NCBI GenBank assembly: GCA_937870845.1
Contig: CALMZR010000406.1
Location: 1-49,775, forward strand
DNA from: an uncultured Chloroflexota bacterium
Lineage (GTDB): Bacteria; Chloroflexota; Chloroflexia; Thermomicrobiales; UBA6265
Length of the DNA: 49,775 nt
Direction of reading: 5' to 3'
In this document: positions 32,442 through 41,234 of the stretch, in pieces
How positions within the stretch are numbered: position 1 is the first letter of the stretch
Layout: the number at the start of each line of letters is the position of its first letter
Notes under the pieces: model-generated
Databases searched by the model: none
Seen by the model: the letters and a program-made list of their open reading frames with translations, nothing else
Told to the model about the DNA's origin: nothing
Position numbers and translations under genes: made by a program

Positions 32442-34073
32442 TCAGGCCCCGGTGGTGGAGACGCGCTCAGTTCCGGTCAAGGGGACGATGTTGGGCGGGA
32501 GGACGACCTCTTCTTCCTCGAGCGGGGGGCGTTCCTGGCCGTAGGTGAGCATGTCGGCGACCTGGTTCTCGAACCAGGTGGTCACGTCGTCGCTCTCCAC
32601 GGCGCGGCGGAGGCCCTCGGCGCGGCGGCGGCGGTCTTCGAGGGGCATGGTCAGCGCGTCGTAGATGGCGTCGGCGGTGCCCTCGACGTCGGTGGGGCCG
32701 ATGATGAGGGAATGCTCCCCGAGCTGGCTGACGGCGCCGGCGCCTTCAGAAAGGATGAGGACGCCGTTGCGCTCGTTGAGGAGGGCGCCTTCCTTGGCCA
32801 CGAGGTTCATGCCGTCGATGATGGAATTGACGAGGAGTACGTCATACCACTTCATGGCGGCAAGGGCGCGAGGGTAGTTCTCGCCCATAATGAGGTGGAT
32901 CGGCTGCCAGCCGGTTTCGACGTTGGCGTACTTGGCGTTGATGCGGCCGACGACGGCGCTGACGTCGTCGAGGTAGTCCTGGTACTCGACGACGTCCATG
33001 CGGGAGGGGACGGTGATGGCCACGAAGTTGACCCGGCCCTGGAAGTCGGCGTGCGCCTCGAGGAAGCGGTCGAACGCCTGAAAGCCGCGGACGATGTTCT
33101 TGCTCGGCTCAGCGCGGTCGACGCGGAGGACGGTGAACTCGTTCCAGTGATTGGGGAGGTAGCGGTCGTGGGAGCGGGCCTCCTTGGAGTAGGCCATGCG
33201 GCGCACGGCGGCGGCGTCGATGGAAATGGGGTAGGCGCGGACTTCGATGCGGCGACCGTTCCAGAGGATGGATGACGCAGCATAGTCGATCTCGGCGTCG
33301 GGGACGTAGGCGTGGCAGGTGTACATGAACGAGCGGCCGTGATCGGGGGTCTGGAAGCCAACAATGTCGTTGCCGAGCATCCCCTCGCAGATGCCGCGGC
33401 GCATCTCCAGAGGAAGGAGCCGCCAGTAGTCGGGGTCGGGCCAGGGGATGTGGACGAAAAGCTGCAAGCGGGCGTGCGGCGTTTTCTCGCGGACGAATCC
33501 GGCGCAGAGGTAGAGGTGGTAGTCCTGGAGCATGATGAGGGGGTCGCCGTCGACGGCGTCGATGGCGGCCAGGATTTCGTCGGCGAACATGCGGTTGACA
33601 GAGACGTAGCCGCTGCGCCAGGCGTCCCAGATCTCGTGGGTGATGTCGGGGGTGCGGGGCGTGTCCCACAGGTAGTGCTGCAGGAACCAGAGGAGCGGGT
33701 TGCTGATGACGTTGTAGTACTGGTGGTAGCAGTCGGGGGAGGGGACGACGAAGCGGAGGCGAAATTCCGGCGGGTCGCCGAACTCGATGAGCTGCTCGTC
33801 GTTTGCGGCGGCTTGCTGGGCCCGCTGCCGATCGCCCTCGGTCATGGCCGCGGCGATCCAGATGGGCTGGCGCTCGCGGGCGATGGCGCTGACGGCGGTG
33901 ACGACGCCGCCGCTCCCCTTGCGGGCGTCGAACGTGCCCTTGGCGCGGCGGGTGAAGGTCACCGGGCCCCGGTTGGAGGCGATGATGAGCGGCTGCACCG
34001 CGTCGTTATTGGGCGAGGCAGCCGAGATTGCTCCGTCGCTGCTGTCCGGGGCCGTGGGGACGCGGTCGGTCAT
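32442..34073 (-). CDS. otsA: alpha,alpha-trehalose-phosphate synthase (GT20)
   Basis: The enzyme makes trehalose 6-phosphate from a nucleotide-glucose and glucose 6-phosphate for osmotic and heat protection. The 543-residue protein is of the SNRGPVTF subgroup: LIIASNRGPVTFTRR, the acceptor region LQDYHLYLCAGFVRE, LFVHIPWPDPDYWRLLP, GNDIVGFQTPDHGRSF, VLRVDRAEPSKNIVRG, and NSIIDGMNLVAKEGALLNERNG. GGAGG lies 9 nt before the ATG. No otsB phosphatase is adjacent. A closely similar GT20 group makes glucosylglycerol phosphate, so product identity is not certain. It is divergent from a zinc-ribbon gene and is followed by the sugar importer genes on the same strand. Confidence 0.9.
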   Translation of the reverse strand: MTDRVPTAPDSSDGAISAASPNNDAVQPLIIASNRGPVTFTRRAKGTFDARKGSGGVVTAVSAIARERQPIWIAAAMTEGDRQRAQQAAANDEQLIEFGDPPEFRLRFVVPSPDCYHQYYNVISNPLLWFLQHYLWDTPRTPDITHEIWDAWRSGYVSVNRMFADEILAAIDAVDGDPLIMLQDYHLYLCAGFVREKTPHARLQLFVHIPWPDPDYWRLLPLEMRRGICEGMLGNDIVGFQTPDHGRSFMYTCHAYVPDAEIDYAASSILWNGRRIEVRAYPISIDAAAVRRMAYSKEARSHDRYLPNHWNEFTVLRVDRAEPSKNIVRGFQAFDRFLEAHADFQGRVNFVAITVPSRMDVVEYQDYLDDVSAVVGRINAKYANVETGWQPIHLIMGENYPRALAAMKWYDVLLVNSIIDGMNLVAKEGALLNERNGVLILSEGAGAVSQLGEHSLIIGPTDVEGTADAIYDALTMPLEDRRRRAEGLRRAVESDDVTTWFENQVADMLTYGQERPPLEEEEVVLPPNIVPLTGTERVSTTGA

Positions 34074-34220
34074 GATCTCTCCCTCCGCGAGAGACATCGG
34101 CCGCGACGGGCGTCGAACCGCCGCGCGGGCCGGTCTAGCAAATTATGCGCCCTTCGCGTCTAGCACGTTGCATGCCCCGCGCCCGGGCCGTGGGTCGCAG
34201 CGGTGGGCTCGGGCGCCAAG

Positions 34221-34248
34221 TTGGGGGAGCGGCGCGCCTTGGTACACT
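34221..34248 (+). promoter_or_regulatory. promoter of the zinc-ribbon gene at 34285
   Basis: TTGGGG, a 16-bp spacer, then TACACT. The expected start is about 30 nt before the GTG codon. Confidence 0.4.
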
Positions 34249-34284
34249 GTCGGCTTGGACTTTGATTGGCGACTGGAGCAGCAA

Positions 34285-34611
34285 GTGGTCGAACGCGAGC
34301 GGAATGTGGCCGCGGGTCGCGTCTGCCCGTGGTGTGAATCGGAGGACGTCCGGTTCGTTCAGCGCGGCTACGTTGGCCCGACGGACGAGGTCGATCAATA
34401 TCTGGTGTGCAGCGCGTGCCACAAGACGACCTACGAGATCGTGGCCAAAACGGCGCGGGAGATGCGCCTGGGCCGGTACAAACCGGGGGACGTGTATCAG
34501 GACCGGCCGCAACAGACGCGGTACACGATCAACCGAGTGCTGCGGGCGGGGCAAAACGAGTATTTGCTCTATTTGAAACCGATAGCGGAGCGGGCGGGGG
34601 CGGTTCTCTGA
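34285..34611 (+). CDS. small zinc-ribbon protein of unknown function
   Basis: The 108-residue product has two CxxC pairs, CPWCESED and CSACHK, about 25 residues apart. They should hold one zinc ion in a ribbon like those of RNA polymerase-associated or nucleic-acid-binding proteins. The rest is basic (TAREMRLGRYKPGDVYQDR; TRYTINRVLRAGQNEYLLYLK). The GTG at 34285 has GGAG 6 nt upstream; a TTG ten codons earlier is also in frame. A promoter-like TTGGGG-N16-TACACT precedes it. It is divergent from otsA. I do not recognise the family. Confidence 0.7.
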   Translation: MVERERNVAAGRVCPWCESEDVRFVQRGYVGPTDEVDQYLVCSACHKTTYEIVAKTAREMRLGRYKPGDVYQDRPQQTRYTINRVLRAGQNEYLLYLKPIAERAGAVL

Positions 34612-34702
34612 CTTACGACGCGGCGGAGTCGCGGTCGTGCCATTCCGAGAGGCAGCGAGGGTTCCCAGGAATCACGTCGGCTTCGACGTAGCGATGTTCC
34701 CC

Positions 34703-34750
34703 GAGCGCCGAGATTCGTCCTTCGTCGGGATCACGCGAGTTTGGAGCGCC
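34703..34750. repeat. dispersed repeat family 3, copy 2
   Basis: GAGCGCCGAGATTCGTCC ... GTCGGGATCACGCGAGTTTGGAGC. A more diverged copy in the other direction may lie at 34635-34672. Together they fill the 152-bp gap between the zinc-ribbon gene and the converging M16 peptidase gene. Confidence 0.55.
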
Positions 34751-34763
34751 GAGCCTCCCCGGT

Positions 34764-37391
34764 TCAGCCCGGTTTCGCCACGCCGATGGCGAGGCGTGAT
34801 GGGTCGAGGTGCTGGGCTGCCGCGGTAAGGACGTCGTCGCGGGTGATGCTGGCGACGATGTCGGGGTAACGGTCGAAGTAATCGAGTCCCAGGGAAAATT
34901 GCTCGATGGCGAGGAGCGTGGCGGCCATACCGTCGTGGGTTTCCAGCGCCAGGGGAAGGACGCCGACCGAGTAGCTCTTGGCGTCCTCCAGCTCGGCGGC
35001 GGTGATGGGGGTCGTGCGGAGGCGGGTCAGCTCTGCCTCGATGGCGGCGAGGGCGCGATCGACATTGGCGGGGTCGACGCCAGCGCGAGCGGCCCAAAGG
35101 GAGCCGTCGACGTGCGGCTCGATCTGGCTGAAGACGTAGTAGGCCAGGCCCTGCTTGTCGCGGACCTCGGCGCCAAGGCGACCCATGAGGCCTAACCGGC
35201 CCAGGACCAGATTCGCCATGTCGAGCGCGTAGTAGTCGGGGTGCTTGCGGGGGATGGTGGCGAGTCCGACGGCGAGATCGGCCTGGCTCTTGCCGGGGAT
35301 AGCTTCGGTTTGCGAAACGCGATTGTCGTTCTCGCTGGACTCTTGCGCATTCGGATTGCCGGCTGCGCCTCGCCAGGAGCCGAAGGCCGTGGCAATGGTT
35401 TCGAGGGCGCGCCCGAAGCCGTCGAGTCCACCGACGACGGCGATCGCCGCGGCTTGCGGGCCGTACCGCGCGGTGTGGAAATCGCGGACGGCGCGTTGGT
35501 CTAATCCGCCAACGGTCTCGGCCGTGCCGAGGACGCGGCGGCCGAGGGGGTTTGGCTCGGGGTAGACGCCGCCGCGCATGAGGCGGTCGGCGGTGGCGCG
35601 GGTGTCGTGGTTCAGCTCGGAGATGGAGCCGAGTTGCTCGGCGCGGACGCGGGCGACCTCGGCTTCGGGGAAGTCGGGGCGGAGGAGAATGTCGGCGAGG
35701 AGGCGTGTCATCTCGGCGAGGTCGCCGCTGAGGGAGCGGACGCGGGCTTCGACGAACTCGCGGCCGGCGTCGATGGCGACTGAGCTGCCCAGGGCGTCCG
35801 TGCGGAGGTTGATTTCATCGAAGGTGAGGCCATTCGCGCCGCGCAGGAGCGAGCGAGCGGTGAGGTGGGCGAGGCCAGCGTTGTCCCATGAGTCGCGAAT
35901 GGCGCCGGCGGGGATGCGGAGGCGGAGGGCGACGGACTGACCGTGCGGCCGCTCCTGACCGAGGACGACGAGGCCGTTTGGCAGTTCGGCGCGTTCGAGA
36001 CCGCGGGTTTCATTTCGTTGGGGGTTGCTCGGTCCGTCGAGTCCCCAAGCGATCGGTTCGACGAACGCCGCTTCAGGTGGCACGCTGGCGGTGGGTGCGC
36101 CGTTTGAGGTCGGCACGAGCCATCCCACCGTGCGTCGCTCGGGGAGGAGGTACTCCTTCGCGACACGCTGGATATCCTCGGCGGTGACCGCGCGAATTTC
36201 GTCCGGGAGCGGCTCGGCGCGCTGCCAGGCGTCGACGATCTCCCACTGACCAAGCCAGTACGCTTGATTCGTGACGCCTTCGGAGGAGTAGACGAATTGC
36301 GACTCGACCTGGCGCTTGGCGCGGTCGAGCTCAGCGCCGGCGATGGCTTCGCGGCGAAGCTTGTCGAGTTCCGCGTCGATGATGGCTTCGATGCGGGCGA
36401 GGTCGGCGTCGGGGAGCGCGGTGACGGCGATCTGGAAGAGGTAGGGGTCGATGCTGATGGCCATGTCGCTGTCGGCGGAGCGGGCCAGGCCGCTGGCGAC
36501 GAGCGCCCGATACAGGCGCGAGGAGCGGCCCATGCCGCCGCCGCCGCCGAAGCCCATCGGCTTGCCGCCGGAGAGAAGGGCCTCCGTCACGAGGAGGGGC
36601 ACGGTATCAGGATGGGAGGCGTTCGGGGCGTGGAAGGCGAGGCGCAAGTACGGGGCGCCAGCGGGGCGCCTCAGGGTGATGCGGCGTTCGCCGGGCTGGG
36701 GCGGCTCGGTCACTCCAATGTCGCGCGGGGCCGCGGGTGCAGCTGGCGCCTCGGCGAATGCCCGTTCGACTCGAGTGGCGAGCTCTGGAGCGGAGAAATC
36801 GCCGACGGCAACGATGATGGCGTTGGCGGGGTGGTAGTAGTGGCGGTAGTGATCGTAGAGGCCGTCGCGGCTGATGCGGCGCAGATCCGCTTCGTAGCCG
36901 ATGACCATATGGCGGTAGGGGTGGGCGTGGAAGGCGGTCCCGTTGACCTCTTCGTAGAGGGCGTAGGCGGGGTTGTTTTCGGCGCCCTGGCGCTCGGAGA
37001 GGATGACGGTGCGTTCCGATTCGACTTCGGCGGGGTCGAAGAGGGAGTTGGTCATGCGATCGGGTTCGATGCGCAGAGGCAACGCAAGCTGGTCGGCGGG
37101 CACGGTTTCGAAGTAGGCGGTCCAATCGTGGGAGGTGAGGGCGTTGAGCGTGCCGCCGACGCGATTGACGTCGCGAAAGATGGACCCCTTCTCTATCGTC
37201 GGGGTGCCTTTGAATTGCATGTGCTCGACCCAGTGGGAGAGGCCGGTCGCGCCGGGGAGCTCGTTGCGGCTGCCGACGCGGTACCAGGTCCAGAACGAGG
37301 CGATGGGGGCGGCGTGGTCTTCCTTGAGGAGGAGCTTCATGCCATTAGGCAGGGTCGTTTCCTGAACTTCGGATGTAGCGGCGCGATTCAC
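34764..37391 (-). CDS. M16 family zinc peptidase, two-domain single chain
   Basis: The 875-residue protein carries two M16 repeats. The first has the inverted zinc motif H53-x2-E56-H57 (LSHWVEHMQFKGT) and a downstream glutamate region (AEVESERTVILSERQG), so it should be active. The second starts near residue 475 (LPNGLVVLGQERPHGQSVAL) and has HLTAR in place of HxxEH, so it is the non-catalytic half. No signal peptide is seen, and the N-terminus goes straight into the domain. AAGGAG lies 9 nt before the GTG. Bacterial M16 proteins degrade peptides or process small proteins; the target here is unknown. It is divergent from the small gene at 37539. Confidence 0.9.
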   Translation of the reverse strand: MNRAATSEVQETTLPNGMKLLLKEDHAAPIASFWTWYRVGSRNELPGATGLSHWVEHMQFKGTPTIEKGSIFRDVNRVGGTLNALTSHDWTAYFETVPADQLALPLRIEPDRMTNSLFDPAEVESERTVILSERQGAENNPAYALYEEVNGTAFHAHPYRHMVIGYEADLRRISRDGLYDHYRHYYHPANAIIVAVGDFSAPELATRVERAFAEAPAAPAAPRDIGVTEPPQPGERRITLRRPAGAPYLRLAFHAPNASHPDTVPLLVTEALLSGGKPMGFGGGGGMGRSSRLYRALVASGLARSADSDMAISIDPYLFQIAVTALPDADLARIEAIIDAELDKLRREAIAGAELDRAKRQVESQFVYSSEGVTNQAYWLGQWEIVDAWQRAEPLPDEIRAVTAEDIQRVAKEYLLPERRTVGWLVPTSNGAPTASVPPEAAFVEPIAWGLDGPSNPQRNETRGLERAELPNGLVVLGQERPHGQSVALRLRIPAGAIRDSWDNAGLAHLTARSLLRGANGLTFDEINLRTDALGSSVAIDAGREFVEARVRSLSGDLAEMTRLLADILLRPDFPEAEVARVRAEQLGSISELNHDTRATADRLMRGGVYPEPNPLGRRVLGTAETVGGLDQRAVRDFHTARYGPQAAAIAVVGGLDGFGRALETIATAFGSWRGAAGNPNAQESSENDNRVSQTEAIPGKSQADLAVGLATIPRKHPDYYALDMANLVLGRLGLMGRLGAEVRDKQGLAYYVFSQIEPHVDGSLWAARAGVDPANVDRALAAIEAELTRLRTTPITAAELEDAKSYSVGVLPLALETHDGMAATLLAIEQFSLGLDYFDRYPDIVASITRDDVLTAAAQHLDPSRLAIGVAKPG

Positions 37392-37538
37392 GAAGTTGGC
37401 TCCTTGAGCGCGATGGGATCCGGCGGATGACCGGCCGGGTCAGGTATCCTGCGGTCAGGATAGAATGGCGCCGCGGCGGGCGTTTGCGCGGAGCAGCGGG
37501 ACGACGCCGCGTCGCGGTGTCGCCGTGAGGGGTGAAGG

Positions 37539-37982
37539 GTGGCCCAGATTTATCCAGGCGAACCGTACAACAACGAGCTGATGGACCGGGTGGTGCGCTA
37601 TCTGCAAACGCGCGATCCGCGCTATTTTCCCTTCGCCGCCGAGTTCGACAAGCGGCAGCAGGCGGCGTTTGTGCGGGACCTGCAAGAGGGGCTGAGCACC
37701 ATCACTGACAGCGGCAGCGCTCGCAAATCGTCGGCGACCGGTTTTACCACCAGTGACGAGGTGCTGCGGCGGGTGGTCAACGAGTGGGCGGAAGCGGGCG
37801 GCGGCTGGCCGGAGGGGTCGTTTCCGCAGGATGCGGTGACGGCGCTCGGATCGTCGTCGCGCGTCGATTCGCCGCCGCGGCGGGCGTACCCGCGGCGCGT
37901 GATTCGCGAGGCAGCGCGGCCGGGGGAGGCGTGGGGGAGCGTTTCAACGCTGGGGCCAGCCAAGCCGCCGGGTTCAGGTTAA
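37539..37982 (+). CDS. small protein of unknown function
   Basis: The first 65 residues of this 147-residue product look folded and helical (GEPYNNELMDRVVRYLQTRDPRYFPFAAEFDKRQQAAFVRDL). The rest is rich in Ser, Arg and Pro and probably disordered. The GTG start has GAGGGG about 7 nt upstream. It is divergent from the M16 peptidase gene and ends at a family-1 terminator repeat (37984-38040). No motif, cysteine pair or membrane segment helps; the function is unknown. Confidence 0.65.
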   Translation: MAQIYPGEPYNNELMDRVVRYLQTRDPRYFPFAAEFDKRQQAAFVRDLQEGLSTITDSGSARKSSATGFTTSDEVLRRVVNEWAEAGGGWPEGSFPQDAVTALGSSSRVDSPPRRAYPRRVIREAARPGEAWGSVSTLGPAKPPGSG

Positions 37983-37983
37983 A

Positions 37984-38040
37984 CCCTCACCCCCCAACCC
38001 CCCCTCTCACTGTGCGCAGGGCGAGGAGGCTTTTTGTGCC
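37984..38040 (+). terminator. repeat family 1, copy 4, terminator-like
   Basis: ACCCTCACCCCCCAACCCC is followed by an imperfect CCTC...GAGG stem and CTTTTTG, just past the small gene's stop. It lies between convergent genes. The remaining bases to 38104 hold nothing I can assign. Confidence 0.6.
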
Positions 38041-38104
38041 GTAGGAACGGGGGTGGTTGTCCGAAGATGCCAAAGATGCCGAAGATTTCGGGGTATAGCC
38101 GGCT

Positions 38105-39271
38105 TCAGGTCGCCGCCGTGGACGGGGCGAGGTCGAAGCGGGAGAGGCTGAGGCGGGGGATGGGGGCGGCCGTGGGGCTGGCGACCATGTCGGCGAGAAG
38201 CTCGCCGATGGCGGGGGCGAATTTGAAGCCGTGGCCGGAGAAGCCGGCGCCGAAGACGACGTTGGTTGAGCGCGGGTCGCGGTCGACGATGAAGTCGGTG
38301 TCCGGAGTCATGGTGTAGAGGCAGACGGCGCTCTTGTGGACCGCGGGGCGGACGCCGGGGATGAGGTGGGAGGCAAGCTCGAGGCAGTCGCGGTTTTCGC
38401 CGGGGCGGGTTTGGCGGTCGACGGTTTCGACGTCGACGACGTCGCCGCCGGCATGGTTGGCGATCTTGAGGGCGGGCTCGCCGTAGATGGGGAAACCGTA
38501 GATTTCGCCGGCGGACGAGTCGGCGATGAAGACCGGAAAGCGGTCGGGCTGGTAGCGAGACACGTCGTCGACCTCTTGCCACCAGAGGGTCTTGCGGCGG
38601 ACGTGGATGGGCAGGCCGAAATCGGCCAGCATGGCGCCCGCCCAGGCCCCAGCGGTGATGACGAGGGCGCCCGCCTCGTAGCGGCCGGAGGCGGTTTCGA
38701 CCCAGACGCTGCCGTTGTCGCTGCCCCAGGCGGTCGCGGGGGTGTGCTCCAGCAGCGTGGCGCCGAGGCGCTGCGCGGCCTCGGCCATGCCGCGCAGGGC
38801 GGGTTCGGTGAGGAGAAAGCCGGTGCTGGGGGTGTAGAGGGCGTCCCAGTCATCGGGGATGCGAAAGGCGGGCCAGCGGGCGGCGGCTTCGGAGGCGGGG
38901 AGCCATTCGTAGGGGAGGCCGTGCTCGTCGGCGCTGAGGCGGGCGAGGCGGGCGTGGTCGTAGCCGGGGGCGGCCAATTCGAGGCCGCCGCAGCGGATCA
39001 GAACCTGCTGGCCGGATTCGGTTTCGAGCTCTTGCCAGAGCTGGTCGGCGCGCAGGACGAGGGGGACGTATTCGGGGGATTCGGCGTAGGCGTGGCGGAT
39101 GACGCGGGTGTCGCCGCCGTGGCTGCCCATGGCGTGGACGTGCTGGAACTGTTCGAGGATGAGCGAGGTCAGGCCGCGGCGGCCGAGGGCCCAGGCGGCG
39201 GCGGTCCCCATCGTGCCGCCGCCGAGGACGATAGCATCGTAGTGGTTCGGGTTCGGCAGCGTCGTGCCCAT
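38105..39271 (-). CDS. sarcosine oxidase / N-methyltryptophan oxidase-like flavoprotein
   Basis: This is an FAD amine oxidase of the monomeric sarcosine oxidase group, 388 residues. The N-terminal dinucleotide fold reads DAIVLGGGTMGTAAAWALGR. The covalent-FAD cysteine sits in SAVCLYTMTPDTDFIVD. The C-terminal FAD motif is GAGFSGHGFKFAPAIGELLA. It should oxidise an N-methyl amino acid or related amine to aldehyde and peroxide. The ATG at 39271 overlaps the edge of a family-3 repeat, and the only ribosome-like purines (GGAGGAA) are 14 nt away inside that repeat. It is last in a minus-strand run after ThuA-like and Gfo/Idh genes. Confidence 0.9.
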   Translation of the reverse strand: MGTTLPNPNHYDAIVLGGGTMGTAAAWALGRRGLTSLILEQFQHVHAMGSHGGDTRVIRHAYAESPEYVPLVLRADQLWQELETESGQQVLIRCGGLELAAPGYDHARLARLSADEHGLPYEWLPASEAAARWPAFRIPDDWDALYTPSTGFLLTEPALRGMAEAAQRLGATLLEHTPATAWGSDNGSVWVETASGRYEAGALVITAGAWAGAMLADFGLPIHVRRKTLWWQEVDDVSRYQPDRFPVFIADSSAGEIYGFPIYGEPALKIANHAGGDVVDVETVDRQTRPGENRDCLELASHLIPGVRPAVHKSAVCLYTMTPDTDFIVDRDPRSTNVVFGAGFSGHGFKFAPAIGELLADMVASPTAAPIPRLSLSRFDLAPSTAAT

Positions 39272-39318
39272 GGGCGCCGAGATTCCTCCTTTGTCGGAAT
39301 GACGCGTGTTGGGAGCGT
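39271..39318. repeat. dispersed repeat family 3, copy 3
   Basis: TGGGCGCCGAGATTCCTCC ... GTCGGAATGACGCGTGTTGGGAGC. ATTCC pairs with GGAAT. It fills the 53-bp gap between the ThuA-like and oxidase genes and reaches the oxidase start codon. Confidence 0.6.
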
Positions 39319-39324
39319 TTGGCC

Positions 39325-40047
39325 CTACCCGGACGGCAAGGCGGCCTGGTTGCCGAAGACGCGCGGCGGGCCGTCGGTGGGGGCGGCCCAGCGGACGGCG
39401 TTGGCGATGACCTTGCGCACGTCGGGGTTGTAGAAGGTCGGGTAGCTCTCGTGGCCGGGGCGGAAGTAGAAGATCTTGCCGGAGCCGCGGGTATAGCAGC
39501 AGCCGGAGCGAAAAACTTCGCCGCCGGGGAACCAGGAGATGAAGACCAGCTCGTCCGGCGGTGGGACGTCGAAGAACTCGCCATACATCTCCTCGCGCTC
39601 GATCTCGATGTAGCGGTCGAGTCCGCGGGCGATGGGATGCGACGGCGCGACGACCCAGATGCGCTCCAGCTCGTCGGCGACGCGCCAGATGAGGTTGGCG
39701 GACGTGCCCATCAGGCGGCGGAAGATTTTGGAGTGGTGGCCGGAGTGGAGCACGACCAGACCCATGCCGTGCAGCACACGTCCCTGGACGCGGTTGACGG
39801 TCTCCTCGTCGACCTCCTCGTGGGCCTTGTGGCCCCACCAGAGGAGGACGTCGGTCTCCATCAGGACATCTTCGGGGAGCCCGTTCTCGGGTTCGTCGAG
39901 GGTGGCCGTGCGGATGGTGAAGCCGGATTCGAGGCCGAGCCCTTGGGCGATGGCGCCGTGGATGCCGTCGGGGTAGACGGCGCGGTACCGCTCGTCTTCC
40001 CGCTCGTGGCGGTACTCGTTCCAGATCGTGACGCGGATAGGATTCAT
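39325..40047 (-). CDS. ThuA-like protein (class I glutamine amidotransferase fold)
   Basis: The 240-residue product resembles the trehalose-utilisation protein Thu[76 protein letters not shown]. The family has the glutamine amidotransferase fold without its catalytic triad; in Sinorhizobium, ThuA and ThuB act on trehalose through 3-keto sugars. Its ATG overlaps the stop of the Gfo/Idh gene upstream by 4 bases (ATGA), a strong sign that the two work together, as thuA and thuB do. It is followed by an amine oxidase gene. Confidence 0.88.
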   Translation of the reverse strand: MNPIRVTIWNEYRHEREDERYRAVYPDGIHGAIAQGLGLESGFTIRTATLDEPENGLPEDVLMETDVLLWWGHKAHEEVDEETVNRVQGRVLHGMGLVVLHSGHHSKIFRRLMGTSANLIWRVADELERIWVVAPSHPIARGLDRYIEIEREEMYGEFFDVPPPDELVFISWFPGGEVFRSGCCYTRGSGKIFYFRPGHESYPTFYNPDVRKVIANAVRWAAPTDGPPRVFGNQAALPSG

Positions 40048-41168
40048 GCGGAGCTCCCACCTTCTGTTGCGGCGGCAGGCGAATCGGGCGCCTCCACCTC
40101 GACTTCGCGGCCCAGCTCGGCCGAGCGGTAGATGGCCTGAATGAGGCGGACGCGATCGAGCCCCTCCTCGCCGGAGGGGGACATCGGCGTGCCGTCGAGC
40201 ACGCTCTCGATGAAACCGCGAAAGACCTCGCCGTGGCCGTGGCGCTCGAGAAGGCGCGGCTCCGTCACGGTCGGCACGCCGTCGATCTCGCCGAAGAAGC
40301 GCAACGTTCCGGTCTGGGCGTAGTCGCGGGCATGGATCTCGGCGCCGCCGTTGTCGCCGAGGAGGGCCAGGCCGAAGTCGTCGCCGTGGCCGGTGTAGGC
40401 GGCCCAGGAGGCGTCGAGTTGGAGGGTGAGGCCGCCGTCGAAGCGGATGAAGGCGGTGGCGAAATCTTCCACCTCGTAGGTCTCGCCGGGGACGATCTTG
40501 AAGCGGCCGCCTTGCCACTGGCCGCGGCCCTGGGGCCCGAGCTCGGCGTAGGTCGCGGCGCTGACGCGGCGGGCGACCGGGTTGCCGAGGACCCAGAGGG
40601 CCAAGTCGAGGACGTGGATGCCGAGGTCGATGAGGGGGCCGCCGCCGGCCATGCCTTTGGAGGTGAACCAGGTCCCGAGACCTGGGATGCCGGAACGGCG
40701 CATCCAGAAGGCGCGGGCGTGGTAGACCTCGCCCAGGGCGCCGCGCTCGACCTCGCGCTTGACGAGCTGCACGTCCTGCCGGCCGCGGCGGTTGAAGACG
40801 ACGCCGAGGACGCGGTTGGCTTCGCGCGCGGCGTCGATGATGCGCTGCCCTTCCTCGGCGGTCGGGGCCAGTGGTTTCTCGACCATGACGTGCTTGCCGG
40901 CTTCCAGGGCGGCGAGGGCGACGGGGACGTGGAGGATGTTCGGCACGGCGACGGTGACGGCTTCCACGTCGGGGTCGGCGATCAGCTCCTGGTACTCGCG
41001 GTAGATGCGAGGGACGTTGAATTGCTTGGCCAGGTCGTGGCACCGGTCCTGGTCGAGGCCGGCGATGGCGACCACATCGGCGCGGGGATTCTCGGCAAAG
41101 CCTTGTAGATGCAGGATGCCAACCCCGCAGCCGATGATGCCGATTTTCAGTTTTCTCGGTTCGTCCAC
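40044..41168 (-). CDS. Gfo/Idh/MocA family NAD(P)-dependent oxidoreductase
   Basis: The 374-residue product has an N-terminal Rossmann fold ([18 protein letters not shown]), the cofactor and active-site segment [36 protein letters not shown] with the conserved catalytic Asp-Ile-His pattern, and a C-terminal beta sheet. Such enzymes oxidise sugar or inositol hydroxyls. Overlap with a ThuA-like gene suggests a ThuB-like role in making 3-keto glycosides. The GTG at 41168 has GAAGGGG 6 nt upstream; open frame upstream of it is not conserved. The next gene upstream, 66 bp away, is a metallophosphoesterase. Confidence 0.92.
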   Translation of the reverse strand: MDEPRKLKIGIIGCGVGILHLQGFAENPRADVVAIAGLDQDRCHDLAKQFNVPRIYREYQELIADPDVEAVTVAVPNILHVPVALAALEAGKHVMVEKPLAPTAEEGQRIIDAAREANRVLGVVFNRRGRQDVQLVKREVERGALGEVYHARAFWMRRSGIPGLGTWFTSKGMAGGGPLIDLGIHVLDLALWVLGNPVARRVSAATYAELGPQGRGQWQGGRFKIVPGETYEVEDFATAFIRFDGGLTLQLDASWAAYTGHGDDFGLALLGDNGGAEIHARDYAQTGTLRFFGEIDGVPTVTEPRLLERHGHGEVFRGFIESVLDGTPMSPSGEEGLDRVRLIQAIYRSAELGREVEVEAPDSPAAATEGGSSA

Positions 41169-41234
41169 GGCTGCCCCTTCACTCCCCTTCGATCCCGGGC
41201 GGAGCATGGCATCCAGGCGTCCCGTTGACAAGCC

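Noticed and set aside
38105-40060. An N-terminal extension of the oxidase gene
   Set aside because: The added part is an alternate frame of the ThuA-like gene and of repeat family 3; the FAD fold begins right after the ATG at 39271.
39325-41043. A single 572-residue protein extending the ThuA-like gene through the Gfo/Idh region
   Set aside because: Upstream of the ATG at 40047 it is only an Arg/Pro-rich alternate frame of the Gfo/Idh gene, whose own frame is fully conserved.
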